Source: Roseinatronobacter thiooxidans (GTDB lineage: Bacteria > Pseudomonadota > Alphaproteobacteria > Rhodobacterales > Rhodobacteraceae). From it: a stretch of 64,000 nucleotides of DNA. Made by a program: the position numbers and the translations under genes. Location of the stretch: contig NZ_MEHT01000009.1 in the NCBI RefSeq assembly GCF_001870675.1, positions 337,357-401,356 on the forward strand, given 5' to 3'. The first letter of the stretch is position 1. Each line of letters begins with the position of its first letter. Below are positions 1 through 8,517 of this stretch, piece after piece. The notes under the pieces are model-generated. The model ran no database searches. It was not told where the DNA came from and worked only from the letters and a program-made list of their open reading frames with translations.

Positions 1-437
1 GGTTTCATGCCGAACTGCGCCCGCTCAACAAATCCGACTGGGAATTGGTGGGTGTTATGGGGGCCACCATCGTGCAGCCCTGCGCGATCACACTCGCCCC
101 TGTGACCAGCCGAATCGACGAACGTGTGACGCGCCGTTTTCTTGCCGATCTGCCGGAACCTGACGCGCATGAAGTGGAAATGCCCGAAGATGACAGTATC
201 GAGGCGCTTGGCGCTGCAATCGACATCAGCGCGCTCGCGCTCGAGGCGCTGACACTGGCGATTCCCGCATTCCCACGCGCCGCAGATGCAACCCTGTCCG
301 ACCAGGGCTATCTGGAACAAACACCCCCCGGTGCCACCCCGCTGCCCCAGAACACGCACAAACCCTTTGCAGGCTTGGCAGAGTTGAAGGCAAAACTGGA
401 GAAAACCGAAGGCGAGGCCCCAAAACCCCGCAAATAG
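1..437 (+). CDS. DUF177 (YceD-like) family protein, 5' end cut by the window
   Basis: The open frame is already running at the window edge (codons readable from base 3) and stops with TAG at 435-437, so only the C-terminal ~144 residues are present. The stretch with LRPLNKSDWELVG, a basic RRF motif and an acidic middle fits the DUF177/YceD family. Its members are classically encoded just before rpmF and are linked to 23S rRNA accumulation in other bacteria. Here rpmF starts 167 bp downstream on the same strand, which supports the call. The last ~40 residues are Pro/Lys-rich and probably disordered. The true start lies outside the window. Confidence 0.75.
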   Translation, partial: FHAELRPLNKSDWELVGVMGATIVQPCAITLAPVTSRIDERVTRRFLADLPEPDAHEVEMPEDDSIEALGAAIDISALALEALTLAIPAFPRAADATLSDQGYLEQTPPGATPLPQNTHKPFAGLAELKAKLEKTEGEAPKPRK

Positions 438-604
438 TCGTTGCATGGTCATAAAAGATCACTATTTTCCGCGGCTCGCGCATTGGGGGCTTGGAAGCAT
501 CGTGCAATCCGTGTATGCCGCGCCAAATCGCAACTTTCCGCTTTCGCGTCGGGACAGGCCCCTACAGGGCAAACAGTCCGGATGCCCTGACACAGAGGTC
601 TGAT

Positions 605-811
605 ATGGCTGTTCAACAGAATCGCGTTACCCGTTCCCGCCGCAACATGCGCCGCGCACATGATGCGCTGGTCGCGGCGAACCCAAATGAATGCACAAAC
701 TGCGGCGAGCTGAAGCGCCCGCACCATGTGTGCCCGTCTTGTGGTCACTACGCTGACCGCGAAGTGATCGCGCAGGCCGGAGATGTCGATCTGGAAGACG
801 ACGCGGCGTAA
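605..811 (+). CDS. rpmF: 50S ribosomal protein L32
   Basis: This encodes a 68-aa protein of the large ribosomal subunit. It begins [20 protein letters not shown], the typical L32 basic N-terminus. It also has four cysteines at about residues 30, 33, 43 and 46 (CTNC and CPSC) that form the zinc-ribbon knuckle. An in-frame upstream ATG at 491 would add 38 residues unlike any L32, so the ATG at 605 is chosen. It is the first member of the rpmF-plsX-fabH-ihfA gene order seen in many alphaproteobacteria, and plsX begins 28 bp downstream. Confidence 0.97.
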   Translation: MAVQQNRVTRSRRNMRRAHDALVAANPNECTNCGELKRPHHVCPSCGHYADREVIAQAGDVDLEDDAA

Positions 812-839
812 GACGGCGTATCCCGTTCCGGGGTGACAT

Positions 840-1985
840 ATGACACGCACGCCGCAGGGCATCATGCAGACTGAACGCGCGAAGGTCACAATTTCCGTCG
901 ACGCAATGGGGGGCGACCATGGCCCCGCCGCTGTTGTTGAAGGATGTGCCCTTTCTGCGGCAAAGAATGGCGAGATCGCGTTCATTCTGCATGGCGATGA
1001 AGCAGTGCTGAAAGCTGCTGTCGCGCGGTACCCCGTACTTGCCGACATAACCCAGATACACCACAGCCCCGGCGTTGTGCAGATGGGGGACAAACCGTCG
1101 CAGGTTATGCGTCGCGGGCGCGAAACCTCGATGTGGTCGGCGCTGACTGCTTTGCGCGACCATCACGCACAAGCGGCGGTATCTTGCGGAAATACCGGCG
1201 CGCTGATGGCAGTGTCCATGCTGCGCCTGCGCAAGCTTGACGGTGTGCACCGGCCCGCAATCGCATGCCTGTGGCCCTCTCGTGGCAAAAGCGGCTTCAA
1301 CACCATGCTGGATGTGGGCGCAGATGTGCGCGCCGATGAGGATTCGTTGCTGCAATACGCCTTGATGGGCGCTGCCTATTACCGCAACGCCTTTGACGCG
1401 GAACGCCCGCGTGTGGGGCTGTTGAATGTCGGCACCGAAGAACACAAGGGCCGCGCCGAAATCAAAGAGGCCGCGCGCCTTATTGCCGAAGCCGCCGAAA
1501 TTGGCCGGTACGAGTTTGTGGGCTTTGTCGAAGGCAATGATCTGCCGTCAGAGCATGTCGATGTGATCGTCACAGACGGGTTTACAGGCAATGTCGCGCT
1601 GAAAACCGGCGAGGGAACCGCGCGTCTTATCGGCGATACGCTGCGCGAAGAACTGACAGCGAACCTGCCTTCGAAGCTTGCAGCCCTCTTCGCCAGCGCG
1701 CCTTTGGGCCGGCTGCGCAAACGCATGGACCCGCGCCGCATGAATGGCGGTGTATTTCTGGGGCTGAATGGCACTGTTGTAAAATCACACGGCTCGGCCG
1801 ATGCCACTGGCATATCGGCAGCCATCAAACTGGCATTCACTCTTGCGCGTTCCGGCTTTCAGGATCGTATGGCAGAACGCCTTGCATCTGTCGCAGATGC
1901 GCAGCAGGAAAAAATGCTGGGCAAGGATGACACGCCTGCGCAGGATGGATCGGCAGAGGGCGACAACCAGATGGGGCAATCATGA
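840..1985 (+). CDS. plsX: Phosphate acyltransferase PlsX
   Basis: PlsX converts acyl-ACP to acyl-phosphate, the acyl donor for glycerol-3-phosphate acylation by PlsY, as a peripheral membrane enzyme. The protein (381 aa from ATG 840) has the hallmark ISVDAMGGDHGP near the N-terminus. It also has GNTGALM, TMLDVGA, LLNVGTEE and VTDGFTGNVALKTGEG blocks, at normal family length. A second ATG at 864 gives a slightly shorter protein and has a better-placed purine-rich stretch, so the exact start is uncertain. The stop overlaps the fabH start by 4 bp (ATGA), which indicates translational coupling. The C-terminal ~25 residues are acidic, Gln/Asp-rich and variable. Confidence 0.97.
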   Translation: MTRTPQGIMQTERAKVTISVDAMGGDHGPAAVVEGCALSAAKNGEIAFILHGDEAVLKAAVARYPVLADITQIHHSPGVVQMGDKPSQVMRRGRETSMWSALTALRDHHAQAAVSCGNTGALMAVSMLRLRKLDGVHRPAIACLWPSRGKSGFNTMLDVGADVRADEDSLLQYALMGAAYYRNAFDAERPRVGLLNVGTEEHKGRAEIKEAARLIAEAAEIGRYEFVGFVEGNDLPSEHVDVIVTDGFTGNVALKTGEGTARLIGDTLREELTANLPSKLAALFASAPLGRLRKRMDPRRMNGGVFLGLNGTVVKSHGSADATGISAAIKLAFTLARSGFQDRMAERLASVADAQQEKMLGKDDTPAQDGSAEGDNQMGQS

Positions 1986-2959
1986 GCATGATAAGACCTG
2001 TGATTCGGGGCACTGGCCACTATCTGCCCGCACGCATCGTGCCCAATTCCGAATTTGCTGCCACGCTTGACACCAGCGATGACTGGATCGTGTCGCGCTC
2101 TGGGATCGAGCGGCGCCATTTCGCGGCCGAGGGGGAGTTCACATCCGATCTGGCCATTCACGCCGCCCGCGCGGCGCTGGCCAATGCGGGGCTGGAACCG
2201 AATGATCTGGATGCGATCATCGTCGCCACCTCGACGCCCGATTACACCTTTCCCGCAGTGGCGACACAGGTGCAGGCGGGCTTGGGCATGACCAAGGGCT
2301 TTGCCTTTGACATTCAGGCGGTGTGTGCAGGGTTTGTGTTTGCGCTGGCCAATGCCAGCGGCCTGATTGCCGCCGGACAGGCGCAGCGCGTTCTGGTCAT
2401 CGGGGCAGAAACCTTCTCGCGCATCATGGACTGGACAGATCGCGGCAGTTGCGTGCTGTTCGGCGACGGGGCCGGGGCGCTGGTGCTTGAAGGGCAAACC
2501 GGCACCGGATCGAACACGGATCGCGGTGTGCTGGCTTGTGATCTGAATTCAGACGGGCGCTACCGGGATTTGCTGTTTGTCGATGGGGGTGTGTCACGCA
2601 CCGGCACTGCGGGTGTGCTGCGCATGCAGGGCCGCGAGGTGTTTCGCCACGCTGTAGAGAAGCTGGCCACCACCGCAACCCAAGCGCTTGAAAAAGCGGG
2701 CTTGGGTGCGGATGATGTGGACTGGGTTGTGCCCCATCAGGCCAATCTGCGCATCATAAAAGGCACCGCGCAGAAACTGGGTGTGCCGATGGAGCGTGTC
2801 ATTGTCACTGTGCAAGATCATGGCAACACATCTGCCGCCTCGATCCCGCTTGCCTTGTCGGTTGCCGATGCCAGCGGCCGCTTCAAGAAAGGCGACCTTA
2901 TCCTGACCGAAGCGATTGGCGGCGGGCTAAGCTGGGGCGCAGTCGCGCTGCGGTGGTAG
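1982..2959 (+). CDS. fabH: Beta-ketoacyl-ACP synthase III
   Basis: FabH condenses acetyl-CoA with malonyl-ACP to start type II fatty-acid synthesis. The 325-aa protein has the catalytic Cys at about residue 115 in [10 protein letters not shown]. The catalytic His lies in [10 protein letters not shown] and the catalytic Asn in [10 protein letters not shown], followed by the C-terminal [11 protein letters not shown]. Length and motif order are normal for the family. It follows plsX with a 4-bp overlap, so fatty-acid initiation and acyl-phosphate formation are co-expressed. ihfA follows after a 94-bp gap that contains a hairpin. Confidence 0.98.
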   Translation: MSMIRPVIRGTGHYLPARIVPNSEFAATLDTSDDWIVSRSGIERRHFAAEGEFTSDLAIHAARAALANAGLEPNDLDAIIVATSTPDYTFPAVATQVQAGLGMTKGFAFDIQAVCAGFVFALANASGLIAAGQAQRVLVIGAETFSRIMDWTDRGSCVLFGDGAGALVLEGQTGTGSNTDRGVLACDLNSDGRYRDLLFVDGGVSRTGTAGVLRMQGREVFRHAVEKLATTATQALEKAGLGADDVDWVVPHQANLRIIKGTAQKLGVPMERVIVTVQDHGNTSAASIPLALSVADASGRFKKGDLILTEAIGGGLSWGAVALRW

Positions 2960-3020
2960 CTGCGGATATGGCGGTTTAACGCCATGCAACAAGCCCCTGA
3001 TATTGACTCGAAAATCACTT

Positions 3021-3049
3021 TCCCCCATGCTGCGGGAAAGCTTGGGGGA
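3021..3049 (+). promoter_or_regulatory. Hairpin overlapping the ihfA Shine-Dalgarno
   Basis: The arms TCCCCCA (3021-3027) and TGGGGGA (3043-3049) are perfectly complementary. After one T/T mismatch they continue with GCT (3029-3031) against AGC (3039-3041). The 3' arm contains GGGGGA, the only Shine-Dalgarno-like sequence before the ihfA ATG at 3054. If this folds in the mRNA it would hide the ribosome-binding site. The pairing is read directly from the sequence; a regulatory role is inference. Confidence 0.5.
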
Positions 3050-3053
3050 TAAG

Positions 3054-3362
3054 ATGTCAAACAAGACACTGACGCGGATGGATTTGACAGAAGCCGTGTT
3101 TCGGGAAGTGGGGCTGTCGCGCAACGACTCGGCCGCTTTGGTCGATTCGGTGCTGGAACATGTGTCAAATGCTCTGGCTTCCGGCGAACAGGTAAAGATC
3201 TCGTCTTTCGGGACATTTTCGGTTCGTGACAAGAAAGCCCGCATCGGACGCAACCCGAAAACCGGCGAAGAAGTGCAGATTTCTCCGCGGCGCGTCCTTA
3301 CCTTTCGCCCATCGCATCTGATGAAAGAGCGTGTGGCCGAAGGCAACCGAAGTCAGGATTGA
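3054..3362 (+). CDS. ihfA: Integration host factor subunit alpha
   Basis: IHF alpha forms a heterodimer with IHF beta and bends DNA at specific sites in recombination, replication and transcription. The 102-aa protein begins [20 protein letters not shown] and has [17 protein letters not shown]. It also carries the DNA-binding arm region [24 protein letters not shown], which is typical of the alpha subunit. ATG 3054 is chosen because GGGGGA lies at the right distance. An upstream TTG at 3003 would add non-family sequence. The gene sits between fabH and a MerR-type regulator, the usual order in Rhodobacteraceae. Confidence 0.96.
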   Translation: MSNKTLTRMDLTEAVFREVGLSRNDSAALVDSVLEHVSNALASGEQVKISSFGTFSVRDKKARIGRNPKTGEEVQISPRRVLTFRPSHLMKERVAEGNRSQD

Positions 3363-3365
3363 TCC

Positions 3366-4109
3366 ATGCGAAAAGCACCGGACGCGTTTCGCACAATTAG
3401 CGAAGCGTCGGATGCATTGCAGACCCCGGCGCATGTTCTGCGTTTTTGGGAAAGCAAATTCTCTCAGATAAAGCCTGTAAAGCGCGCAGGCGGGCGCAGA
3501 TATTATCGCCCTGCGGATATCAACCTGCTTTCGGGCATCAAGATGTTGCTGCATGATCAGGGCATGACCATTCGGGGCGTTCAAAAGCTTCTGGTGGAAA
3601 AAGGCGCGCGCCATGTCGCACAACTGGCCGTGGTTGAACATCTGCCGACAGATGCGCCGATTCTTGAGGCACAGAAAGATGAATTGCTTCCGGATATTGG
3701 CTATGCAGATGACGCAGAGATGCCCAGCGAGATTGCGCCTGTAACAGCGCTGTCAGAGGCAACGGACACGGCCAAGGTGGATGTCGCGCAGGACGACGCG
3801 CCAGAGGCAGAGGCAGAGGCAGAGGCAGAGGCAGAGGAAACAGCGCCACCAACGAAGCCCCTGCAAGCAGAGCCTGCGGCAACCGCGCCAATCCTGCCCT
3901 TTCCTGTTCCACCCGCGCCCAAGTCTGAAACCGGGCCAAAAAACGCTTTTGCCAATCTCAACAACCCAAAGCGCCGTCCCGCCATGCGTATGGCGGCACT
4001 TGCGCATATATTGCGCACAAACCCGCCTTCCGAAGACCGCTTGCGCAAAGCCGCGCCCGCAGCGGCACGGCTGGAAGCCCTGCTTGCACGGATGCAAAAA
4101 ACCGACTGA
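3366..4109 (+). CDS. MerR-family transcriptional regulator
   Basis: This is a DNA-binding regulator of 247 aa. The N-terminal winged helix-turn-helix spans about residues 8-78: [22 protein letters not shown], then [15 protein letters not shown]. This is the MerR variant found beside ihfA/himA in alphaproteobacteria. Residues ~80-210 are Ala/Pro/Glu-rich and probably disordered, including an (AE)n run of about 12 residues made by a hexanucleotide tandem repeat. A short conserved tail ([19 protein letters not shown]) follows. It starts 3 bp after ihfA, so the two are co-transcribed. No effector-binding cysteines are seen and the target is unknown. Confidence 0.85.
   Translation: MRKAPDAFRTISEASDALQTPAHVLRFWESKFSQIKPVKRAGGRRYYRPADINLLSGIKMLLHDQGMTIRGVQKLLVEKGARHVAQLAVVEHLPTDAPILEAQKDELLPDIGYADDAEMPSEIAPVTALSEATDTAKVDVAQDDAPEAEAEAEAEAEETAPPTKPLQAEPAATAPILPFPVPPAPKSETGPKNAFANLNNPKRRPAMRMAALAHILRTNPPSEDRLRKAAPAAARLEALLARMQKTD
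3803..3838 (+). repeat. Hexanucleotide tandem repeat (AGAGGC)n inside the MerR-type gene
   Basis: Five perfect AGAGGC units are followed by a sixth, AGAGGA. They encode alternating Glu and Ala in the linker of the regulator. Because the unit is six bases, gain or loss of copies changes linker length but not the frame. Confidence 0.85.
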
Positions 4110-4193
4110 CCCCTTTGGCGGAAATTGTATATCCGGACCGGAATTCACCCTTGCTCTCAGGCGTGAATCGGGTAGATAGACGCCACATAGCGT

Positions 4194-4270
4194 CGGGCTA
4201 TGGCGCAGTCTGGTAGCGCGTCCGTCTGGGGGACGGAAGGTCGCAGGTTCAAGTCCTGCTAGCCCGACCA
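4194..4270 (+). tRNA. tRNA-Pro (anticodon GGG)
   Basis: A 77-nt cloverleaf. The acceptor stem CGGGCTA (4194-4200) pairs with TAGCCCG (4260-4266), followed by A and an encoded CCA. The anticodon stem TCCGT/ACGGA encloses the loop CTGGGGG, giving anticodon GGG. The T-arm loop is TTCAAGT. It lies downstream of the MerR-type gene, as in related genomes. Confidence 0.95.
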
Positions 4271-4452
4271 AATTCTCACCTTGAAATCTTGTTGCAGCTT
4301 TGCACCCTATAAGCGCGATCTTGCCGCGTTGGTGCATATTAAGTGTTGGCAAATGGGCTAAGCGCCACCCGCCGGCAACTTCGCGCAAGGCGCGTTATTC
4401 AACCGCGCCCTGCGCCCACAAAGCCGTCACCAGGTATCTTCAGGCGGCACCC

Positions 4453-4731
4453 CTACCGCTTCATGGCACTTTCAAAGGCCTGCGCCATGTCGCGCCATGC
4501 TTTCTCGAAGCCATCGCGCATGTCGGCCCATGCTTTCTCGTTGCTTTCGCGCGCTTCGCGCAGCTTGACCTCGATCGCGTCGCGCTGCGTCTTCATTTCC
4601 TTCAACTGCTCTTCATATTTCAGCTTCATATCGGCCTGCGCGGCGCGCGCTTTGGCTTCTTGCTTGGAAATCTCTGCATTCCATTCGTCAATCTTGGCCT
4701 TCATCTTCTCGATATATGCATCGCGGTCCAT
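4453..4731 (-). CDS. Small coiled-coil protein of unknown function
   Basis: This is a 92-aa, highly charged protein with heptad-like spacing over nearly its whole length (MDRDAYIEKMKAKIDEWNAE and onwards). It is rich in Lys, Glu, Ala and Met and lacks cysteines. ATG 4731 is chosen because a GGAGGAG ribosome-binding site precedes it; a longer frame to 4821 adds non-coiled sequence. I do not recognise a named family; short "sll1863-like" stress-related coiled-coil proteins look similar. It is transcribed divergently from the dCTP deaminase gene. Confidence 0.75.
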   Translation of the reverse strand: MDRDAYIEKMKAKIDEWNAEISKQEAKARAAQADMKLKYEEQLKEMKTQRDAIEVKLREARESNEKAWADMRDGFEKAWRDMAQAFESAMKR

Positions 4732-4885
4732 GGCAGTCTCCTCCTCTGCGTGACTGGATGCAGACAGGCTACGCCTGCGCCCCCCATCTTGCAACCCGGC
4801 CGTGTAGGCGCGTGTGATCATGGACTTCCCAGCAGGGCTTTGCTTCTATATGCAGCAGCAAGCAGCAATGTGTCAGGAAAAGATC

Positions 4886-5968
4886 ATGTCAGATTTCGGG
4901 GTTTTGCCAGCTCAGACCTTGCGCGAGATGGTCGCGCATGGCGTGATCCATGCAGACCCCGCTGTGACCAAGGAACAGATCCAGCCCGCCAGCCTTGACC
5001 TGCGCCTTGGCGCGCGGGCATGGCGGGTGCGGGCGTCATTTCTGGCGGGTAAGGGGCGGCGCGTGGCCGACCGGCTGGCAGAGCTGGAGATGCACCAGAT
5101 GGACCTTCGCAACGGGGCTGTGCTGGAAAAAGGCTGTGTCTATGTGGTGCCCCTGATGGAATCGCTTTCGCTGCCCGCAGGAATTCAGGCGGTGGCGAAT
5201 GCCAAAAGTTCAACCGGACGGCTGGACCTGCTGACGCGCATCATCACCGATGAAGGGGTCGAATTTGACCGCGTGGCCGAAGGCTATAGCGGCCCGCTTT
5301 ATGCAGAAATCTGCCCCCGGTCATTTTCGGTTCTGGTGCGCCCCGGCATGCGCCTGAACCAGATCCGCTTTCGCAAGGGCCATGCAGTGCTAAGTGACGC
5401 GGAACTGCATGATCTGCACAGGGCCGAAACCCTTGTCCCCGATATGCCTGTGATTTCCGAAGGGTTGGGGTTCTCGGTCGATCTGCGCCCGAAAACCGGC
5501 ACGCTTGTCGGCTACCGCGCCAAACCCCATACAGGCGTTATCGACATGGACAAAATAGCCGCTTACGAGCCGTCAGAGTTCTGGGAAGAATTGCACAGCA
5601 AGGATGGACAGATCATCCTTGACCCCGGCGCGTTCTACATTCTTGTCAGCCGCGAGGCGGTGCATATTCCGCCAGATTACGCCGCAGAAATGGCCCCCTA
5701 TCTGGCCATGGTGGGCGAATTCCGCGTGCATTACGCCGGTTTTTTCGATCCCGGATTCGGCCATGCCGCAGCAGGCGGAACAGGGGCGCGCGGTGTGCTG
5801 GAAGTACGCTGCCATGAAGCGCCCTTCGTGCTGGAACATGGGCAGATCGTGGGCCGCTTGGTCTATGAACGCATGGCCGCGCGGCCAGAACGGTTGTATG
5901 GTGCAGACATCGCCTCGAATTACCAAGGTCAGGGCCTGAAACTGGCCAAGCATTTCAAGGCGGTCTAG
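4886..5968 (+). CDS. dcd: 2'-deoxycytidine 5'-triphosphate deaminase, two-domain type
   Basis: The enzyme converts dCTP to dUTP for dTTP synthesis. At 360 aa it is about twice the length of the usual ~190-aa Dcd. The N-terminal half carries ANAKSSTGRLDLLTRI and LVRPGMRLNQIRF, the dCTP deaminase/dUTPase fold motifs. The C-terminal half repeats the fold (HYAGFFDPGFG, EHGQIVGRLVYE). This matches the long alphaproteobacterial Dcd family. ATG 4886 is preferred because AGGAAAAG precedes it; upstream in-frame ATGs at 4868 and 4814 lack this. It is followed 2 bp later by the marC-like gene. Confidence 0.85.
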   Translation: MSDFGVLPAQTLREMVAHGVIHADPAVTKEQIQPASLDLRLGARAWRVRASFLAGKGRRVADRLAELEMHQMDLRNGAVLEKGCVYVVPLMESLSLPAGIQAVANAKSSTGRLDLLTRIITDEGVEFDRVAEGYSGPLYAEICPRSFSVLVRPGMRLNQIRFRKGHAVLSDAELHDLHRAETLVPDMPVISEGLGFSVDLRPKTGTLVGYRAKPHTGVIDMDKIAAYEPSEFWEELHSKDGQIILDPGAFYILVSREAVHIPPDYAAEMAPYLAMVGEFRVHYAGFFDPGFGHAAAGGTGARGVLEVRCHEAPFVLEHGQIVGRLVYERMAARPERLYGADIASNYQGQGLKLAKHFKAV

Positions 5969-5970
5969 GC

Positions 5971-6630
5971 GTGTTGGAACTGGTTGATATCGCCTTTGTC
6001 ATCACCGCGTTTGTCACGCTGTTTGTGGTGATCGACCCTGTTGGCACAGCGCCCCTGTTTCTGGCGCTGACACAGGGCATGGATGCGGCCAGACGGCGCG
6101 CGATTGGCATACGCGCCTGCCTGATTGCGGCAATCCTGCTGGCCTTGTTTGGCGTTGCGGGCGAAGATTTCCTGCGCCTTATTGGCATATCCATGCCCGC
6201 CTTCCAGATTGCGGGCGGCATTTTGCTGTTTCTGACAGCGCTTGATATGCTGTTTGACCGCCGCAGCCAGCGCCGCAAGGACCATGCAGATGAAGGCAGC
6301 GGCATGCCTGCAGATGATCCGTCCGTTTTCCCGCTGGCCATGCCGCTGATTGCGGGACCGGGGGCGATGGCGACAATGGTGCTACTGATCGGCGATGCAG
6401 GGCGCACTGCGCAGGGCGTGGCACTTGTGACTGCCGTGATGCTGGCAGTCATCGCGCTTGTGTTGCTGGCCTTCCTGTCGGCAGGCTTGATCGAGCGGTT
6501 GCTGCGCCGGACAGGCACCATGGTTATGACGCGGCTATTCGGGCTGCTGCTGGCCGCGCTTTCTGTTCAGTTCGTGATGAACGGCGCGACCGCGATCGGG
6601 ATTTTGCCCCAGATCAGCGCAAACCTGTAA
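5971..6630 (+). CDS. MarC-family integral membrane protein
   Basis: This is a 219-aa membrane protein with about six hydrophobic segments. It has the MarC signature near the N-terminus (FVVIDPVGTAPLFLALT) and a second half beginning FPLAMPLIAGPGAMAT. Family members sit in the inner membrane; their transport function is not settled and the old link to multiple antibiotic resistance has been withdrawn. It starts with GTG 2 bp after dcd, so the two probably form one transcript that ends at the hairpin at 6633-6661. Confidence 0.9.
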   Translation: MLELVDIAFVITAFVTLFVVIDPVGTAPLFLALTQGMDAARRRAIGIRACLIAAILLALFGVAGEDFLRLIGISMPAFQIAGGILLFLTALDMLFDRRSQRRKDHADEGSGMPADDPSVFPLAMPLIAGPGAMATMVLLIGDAGRTAQGVALVTAVMLAVIALVLLAFLSAGLIERLLRRTGTMVMTRLFGLLLAALSVQFVMNGATAIGILPQISANL

Positions 6631-6632
6631 CA

Positions 6633-6661
6633 CAAGCACCCGGCCAGATGCCGGGTGCTTG
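6633..6661. terminator. Bidirectional hairpin between marC-like and DUF4167 genes
   Basis: CAAGCACCCGGC (6633-6644) and GCCGGGTGCTTG (6650-6661) form a perfect 12-bp stem with a 5-nt loop. It lies between two convergent stop codons, so it can serve both transcripts. Confidence 0.8.
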
Positions 6662-6663
6662 CC

Positions 6664-7455
6664 CTATTCTACTGTGGAAGACGAGCTGTTCGTGTCTTCC
6701 GATGCCGGTTTGCGGGGCTTGCGCGGCGCACGGCGGGGTTTTGGTTTTTCCTCACCCTCAGTCGCTTGCGGCTTTGGTGCATCCGCCTCTGCGCCAGTGT
6801 CTTCCGGCTGCTTTGCTACACGGGGCTTGCGGCGGTTCGCAGGTTTTGGCGCATCTGCCTGTGCCTGCTCGCTTGGCGCGGGGTCTTGCGCAACAGGTGC
6901 TGTGTGCGATGACTTGCTTTCCGGTGTTTCCACCAGCGTCGCTTCATCTGAATCCTGCGTCATATCCTGAACAGCAAAAGCGCTTTGCGATCCGCTGTCT
7001 TGCCCGTTGTTGCTGGCATAGCCCTGCACATGCGGCTGCGGCGTATCCTCGCTTGGGCGGCGGTTGTCGTGGCGGCGCGCGGAATGCTGGCCACGATCTT
7101 CTTGCTGCCCGTTGCGCTGGCGTTCGTCATGTTGCGGGCGATTGCGGTCGTCTTGCTGACGCGTCCGGTCATCCTGCTGCTGGCGGCGCGCATCCTGTTC
7201 GGCCTGCATCTCGCGCTGTGCCTGTGCCAGCATGCGGGTGTAATGTTCAGCATGCTGCTGGAAATTCTCGGCTGCAACACGATCGTTGGACAATTGTGCA
7301 TCGCGCGCCAGAACCTGATATTTTTCAATGATCTGTTGCGGCGTTCCGCGAACCTTGCCTTCGGGGCCGGAACTGTCGAACACACGGTTTACGATATTTC
7401 CAAGCGACTTGGGGCGGTTCGGTTTCGAACGCGAGCGTTTGTTGGTAGATCTCAT
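6664..7455 (-). CDS. DUF4167 domain-containing protein
   Basis: This is a 263-aa protein whose first ~90 residues match DUF4167. It begins MRSTNKRSRSKPNRPKSLGN, and then has VNRVFDSSGPEGKVRGTPQQ, IIEKYQVLARDA and ENFQQHAEHY. The rest is low complexity: Gln/Arg/Asp repeats around residues 95-150, then Pro/Ala/Lys-rich sequence ending in a basic RAPRKPRKP block. Strong positive charge and disorder suggest nucleic-acid binding, but the role is unknown. In alphaproteobacteria this gene typically lies beside prmC and prfA, as here. Confidence 0.88.
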   Translation of the reverse strand: MRSTNKRSRSKPNRPKSLGNIVNRVFDSSGPEGKVRGTPQQIIEKYQVLARDAQLSNDRVAAENFQQHAEHYTRMLAQAQREMQAEQDARRQQQDDRTRQQDDRNRPQHDERQRNGQQEDRGQHSARRHDNRRPSEDTPQPHVQGYASNNGQDSGSQSAFAVQDMTQDSDEATLVETPESKSSHTAPVAQDPAPSEQAQADAPKPANRRKPRVAKQPEDTGAEADAPKPQATEGEEKPKPRRAPRKPRKPASEDTNSSSSTVE

Positions 7456-7677
7456 GCTTTAATATATCCTGCCTGTCATGGCATGAAACGCAGTCTTGGC
7501 CTAAGCAAATCGACTTTGAAATACCCGGACTGCTATGAGGGGATGTAAGTCATAACGCGCCCTTAGTGGACGCCGCTTACAATGCCATGTTGCATGGCTT
7601 CACGCGTATGACAAGCCCCTGCGCCATAAAATTTAGAAACATGGCGATATCGTGCGAGAGTGTTACAGCACGAATAG

Positions 7678-8517
7678 TCACGTCGCCTGTGCAATGACAG
7701 TTCGGCCACGCCCCGACATATCGGCGATGATCTGGCCATGCCTTAGCCCTGCCTGCGCGAACAGCGCCAGCACATCTGCGCCCTGCCCCAGACCGATCTC
7801 GACCATCAGCCAGCCTTTTGCGGCCAGATAGGCCGGCGCCTGCGCAGCAATGATGCGGTAGGCTGCAAGGCCGCTGCCGTCGCACGCGGCGGGCACCAGT
7901 GCCATACGGGGTTCCCAGTCGCGCAGCTCGGGGGCCAAAGTGGCGTAATCGGGTTCGGCGATATAGGGCGGGTTCGACACGATCAGGTCAAACTTGCCAT
8001 CGACCGCGCCGAACCAGTCCGACTGCGCAAACCGTGCGCGCGCACCAAGACCCAGCGCATCGGCATTGCGCCGCGCGACCTGCAAAGCCTGCGGCGACAG
8101 GTCAATGCCCAAGCCCGTCGCCTCGGGCCGCTCTGCCAGCAAGCTTAGCAAGATTGCGCCGCTGCCTGTGCCCAGATCCAGCACTGTGGCAAATTGCTTC
8201 TGCAAGGCCGCCTCGACCAGCGTTTCGGTTTCGGGGCGCGGGTCCAGCACATCTGGTGTGACAAGAAAGGGCCGCCCCCAGAACAGCCGCGTGCCGATAA
8301 TCTGCGCCACAGGCTGGCGGCGCAGGCGCGCGTCAATCGCCTGCCGAAACGCGGCTTGCTGCGCAGGTGGCACGGGGTCTCGTAACACCAAAGTCAGCCG
8401 GTCGCGCCCGATGCCAAGCGCATGCGCCAAAAGCCAGCGTGCATCGCGGGGCGCATCGTCAATGCTTGCCGCTTGCAGCTTGGCAACCCCTTCGGCCAGC
8501 AATGCCTGAGCCAGCAT
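7678..8517 (-). CDS. prmC: Peptide chain release factor N5-glutamine methyltransferase
   Basis: PrmC methylates the Gln of the GGQ motif in release factors RF1 and RF2 using S-adenosylmethionine. The 279-aa protein has an N-terminal helical domain. The methyltransferase fold follows, with VLDLGTGSGAILLSLL (SAM binding) and the substrate-binding NPPY motif in DLIVSNPPYIAEPDY. The ATG at 8517 follows a GGAAG site and overlaps the prfA stop by 1 nt. A GTG at 8520 (4-bp GTGA overlap) is also possible. Coupling with prfA, its substrate gene, is as expected. Confidence 0.95.
   Translation of the reverse strand: MLAQALLAEGVAKLQAASIDDAPRDARWLLAHALGIGRDRLTLVLRDPVPPAQQAAFRQAIDARLRRQPVAQIIGTRLFWGRPFLVTPDVLDPRPETETLVEAALQKQFATVLDLGTGSGAILLSLLAERPEATGLGIDLSPQALQVARRNADALGLGARARFAQSDWFGAVDGKFDLIVSNPPYIAEPDYATLAPELRDWEPRMALVPAACDGSGLAAYRIIAAQAPAYLAAKGWLMVEIGLGQGADVLALFAQAGLRHGQIIADMSGRGRTVIAQAT

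Noticed and set aside
627..1445. Long minus-strand open frame opposite rpmF and plsX
   Set aside because: It is antisense to two clear genes, has no family similarity, and arises from GC-rich codon use.
3803..3838. Possible CRISPR-like array
   Set aside because: It is a simple 6-bp tandem repeat inside a coding region with no spacers. No CRISPR array was seen anywhere in the window.
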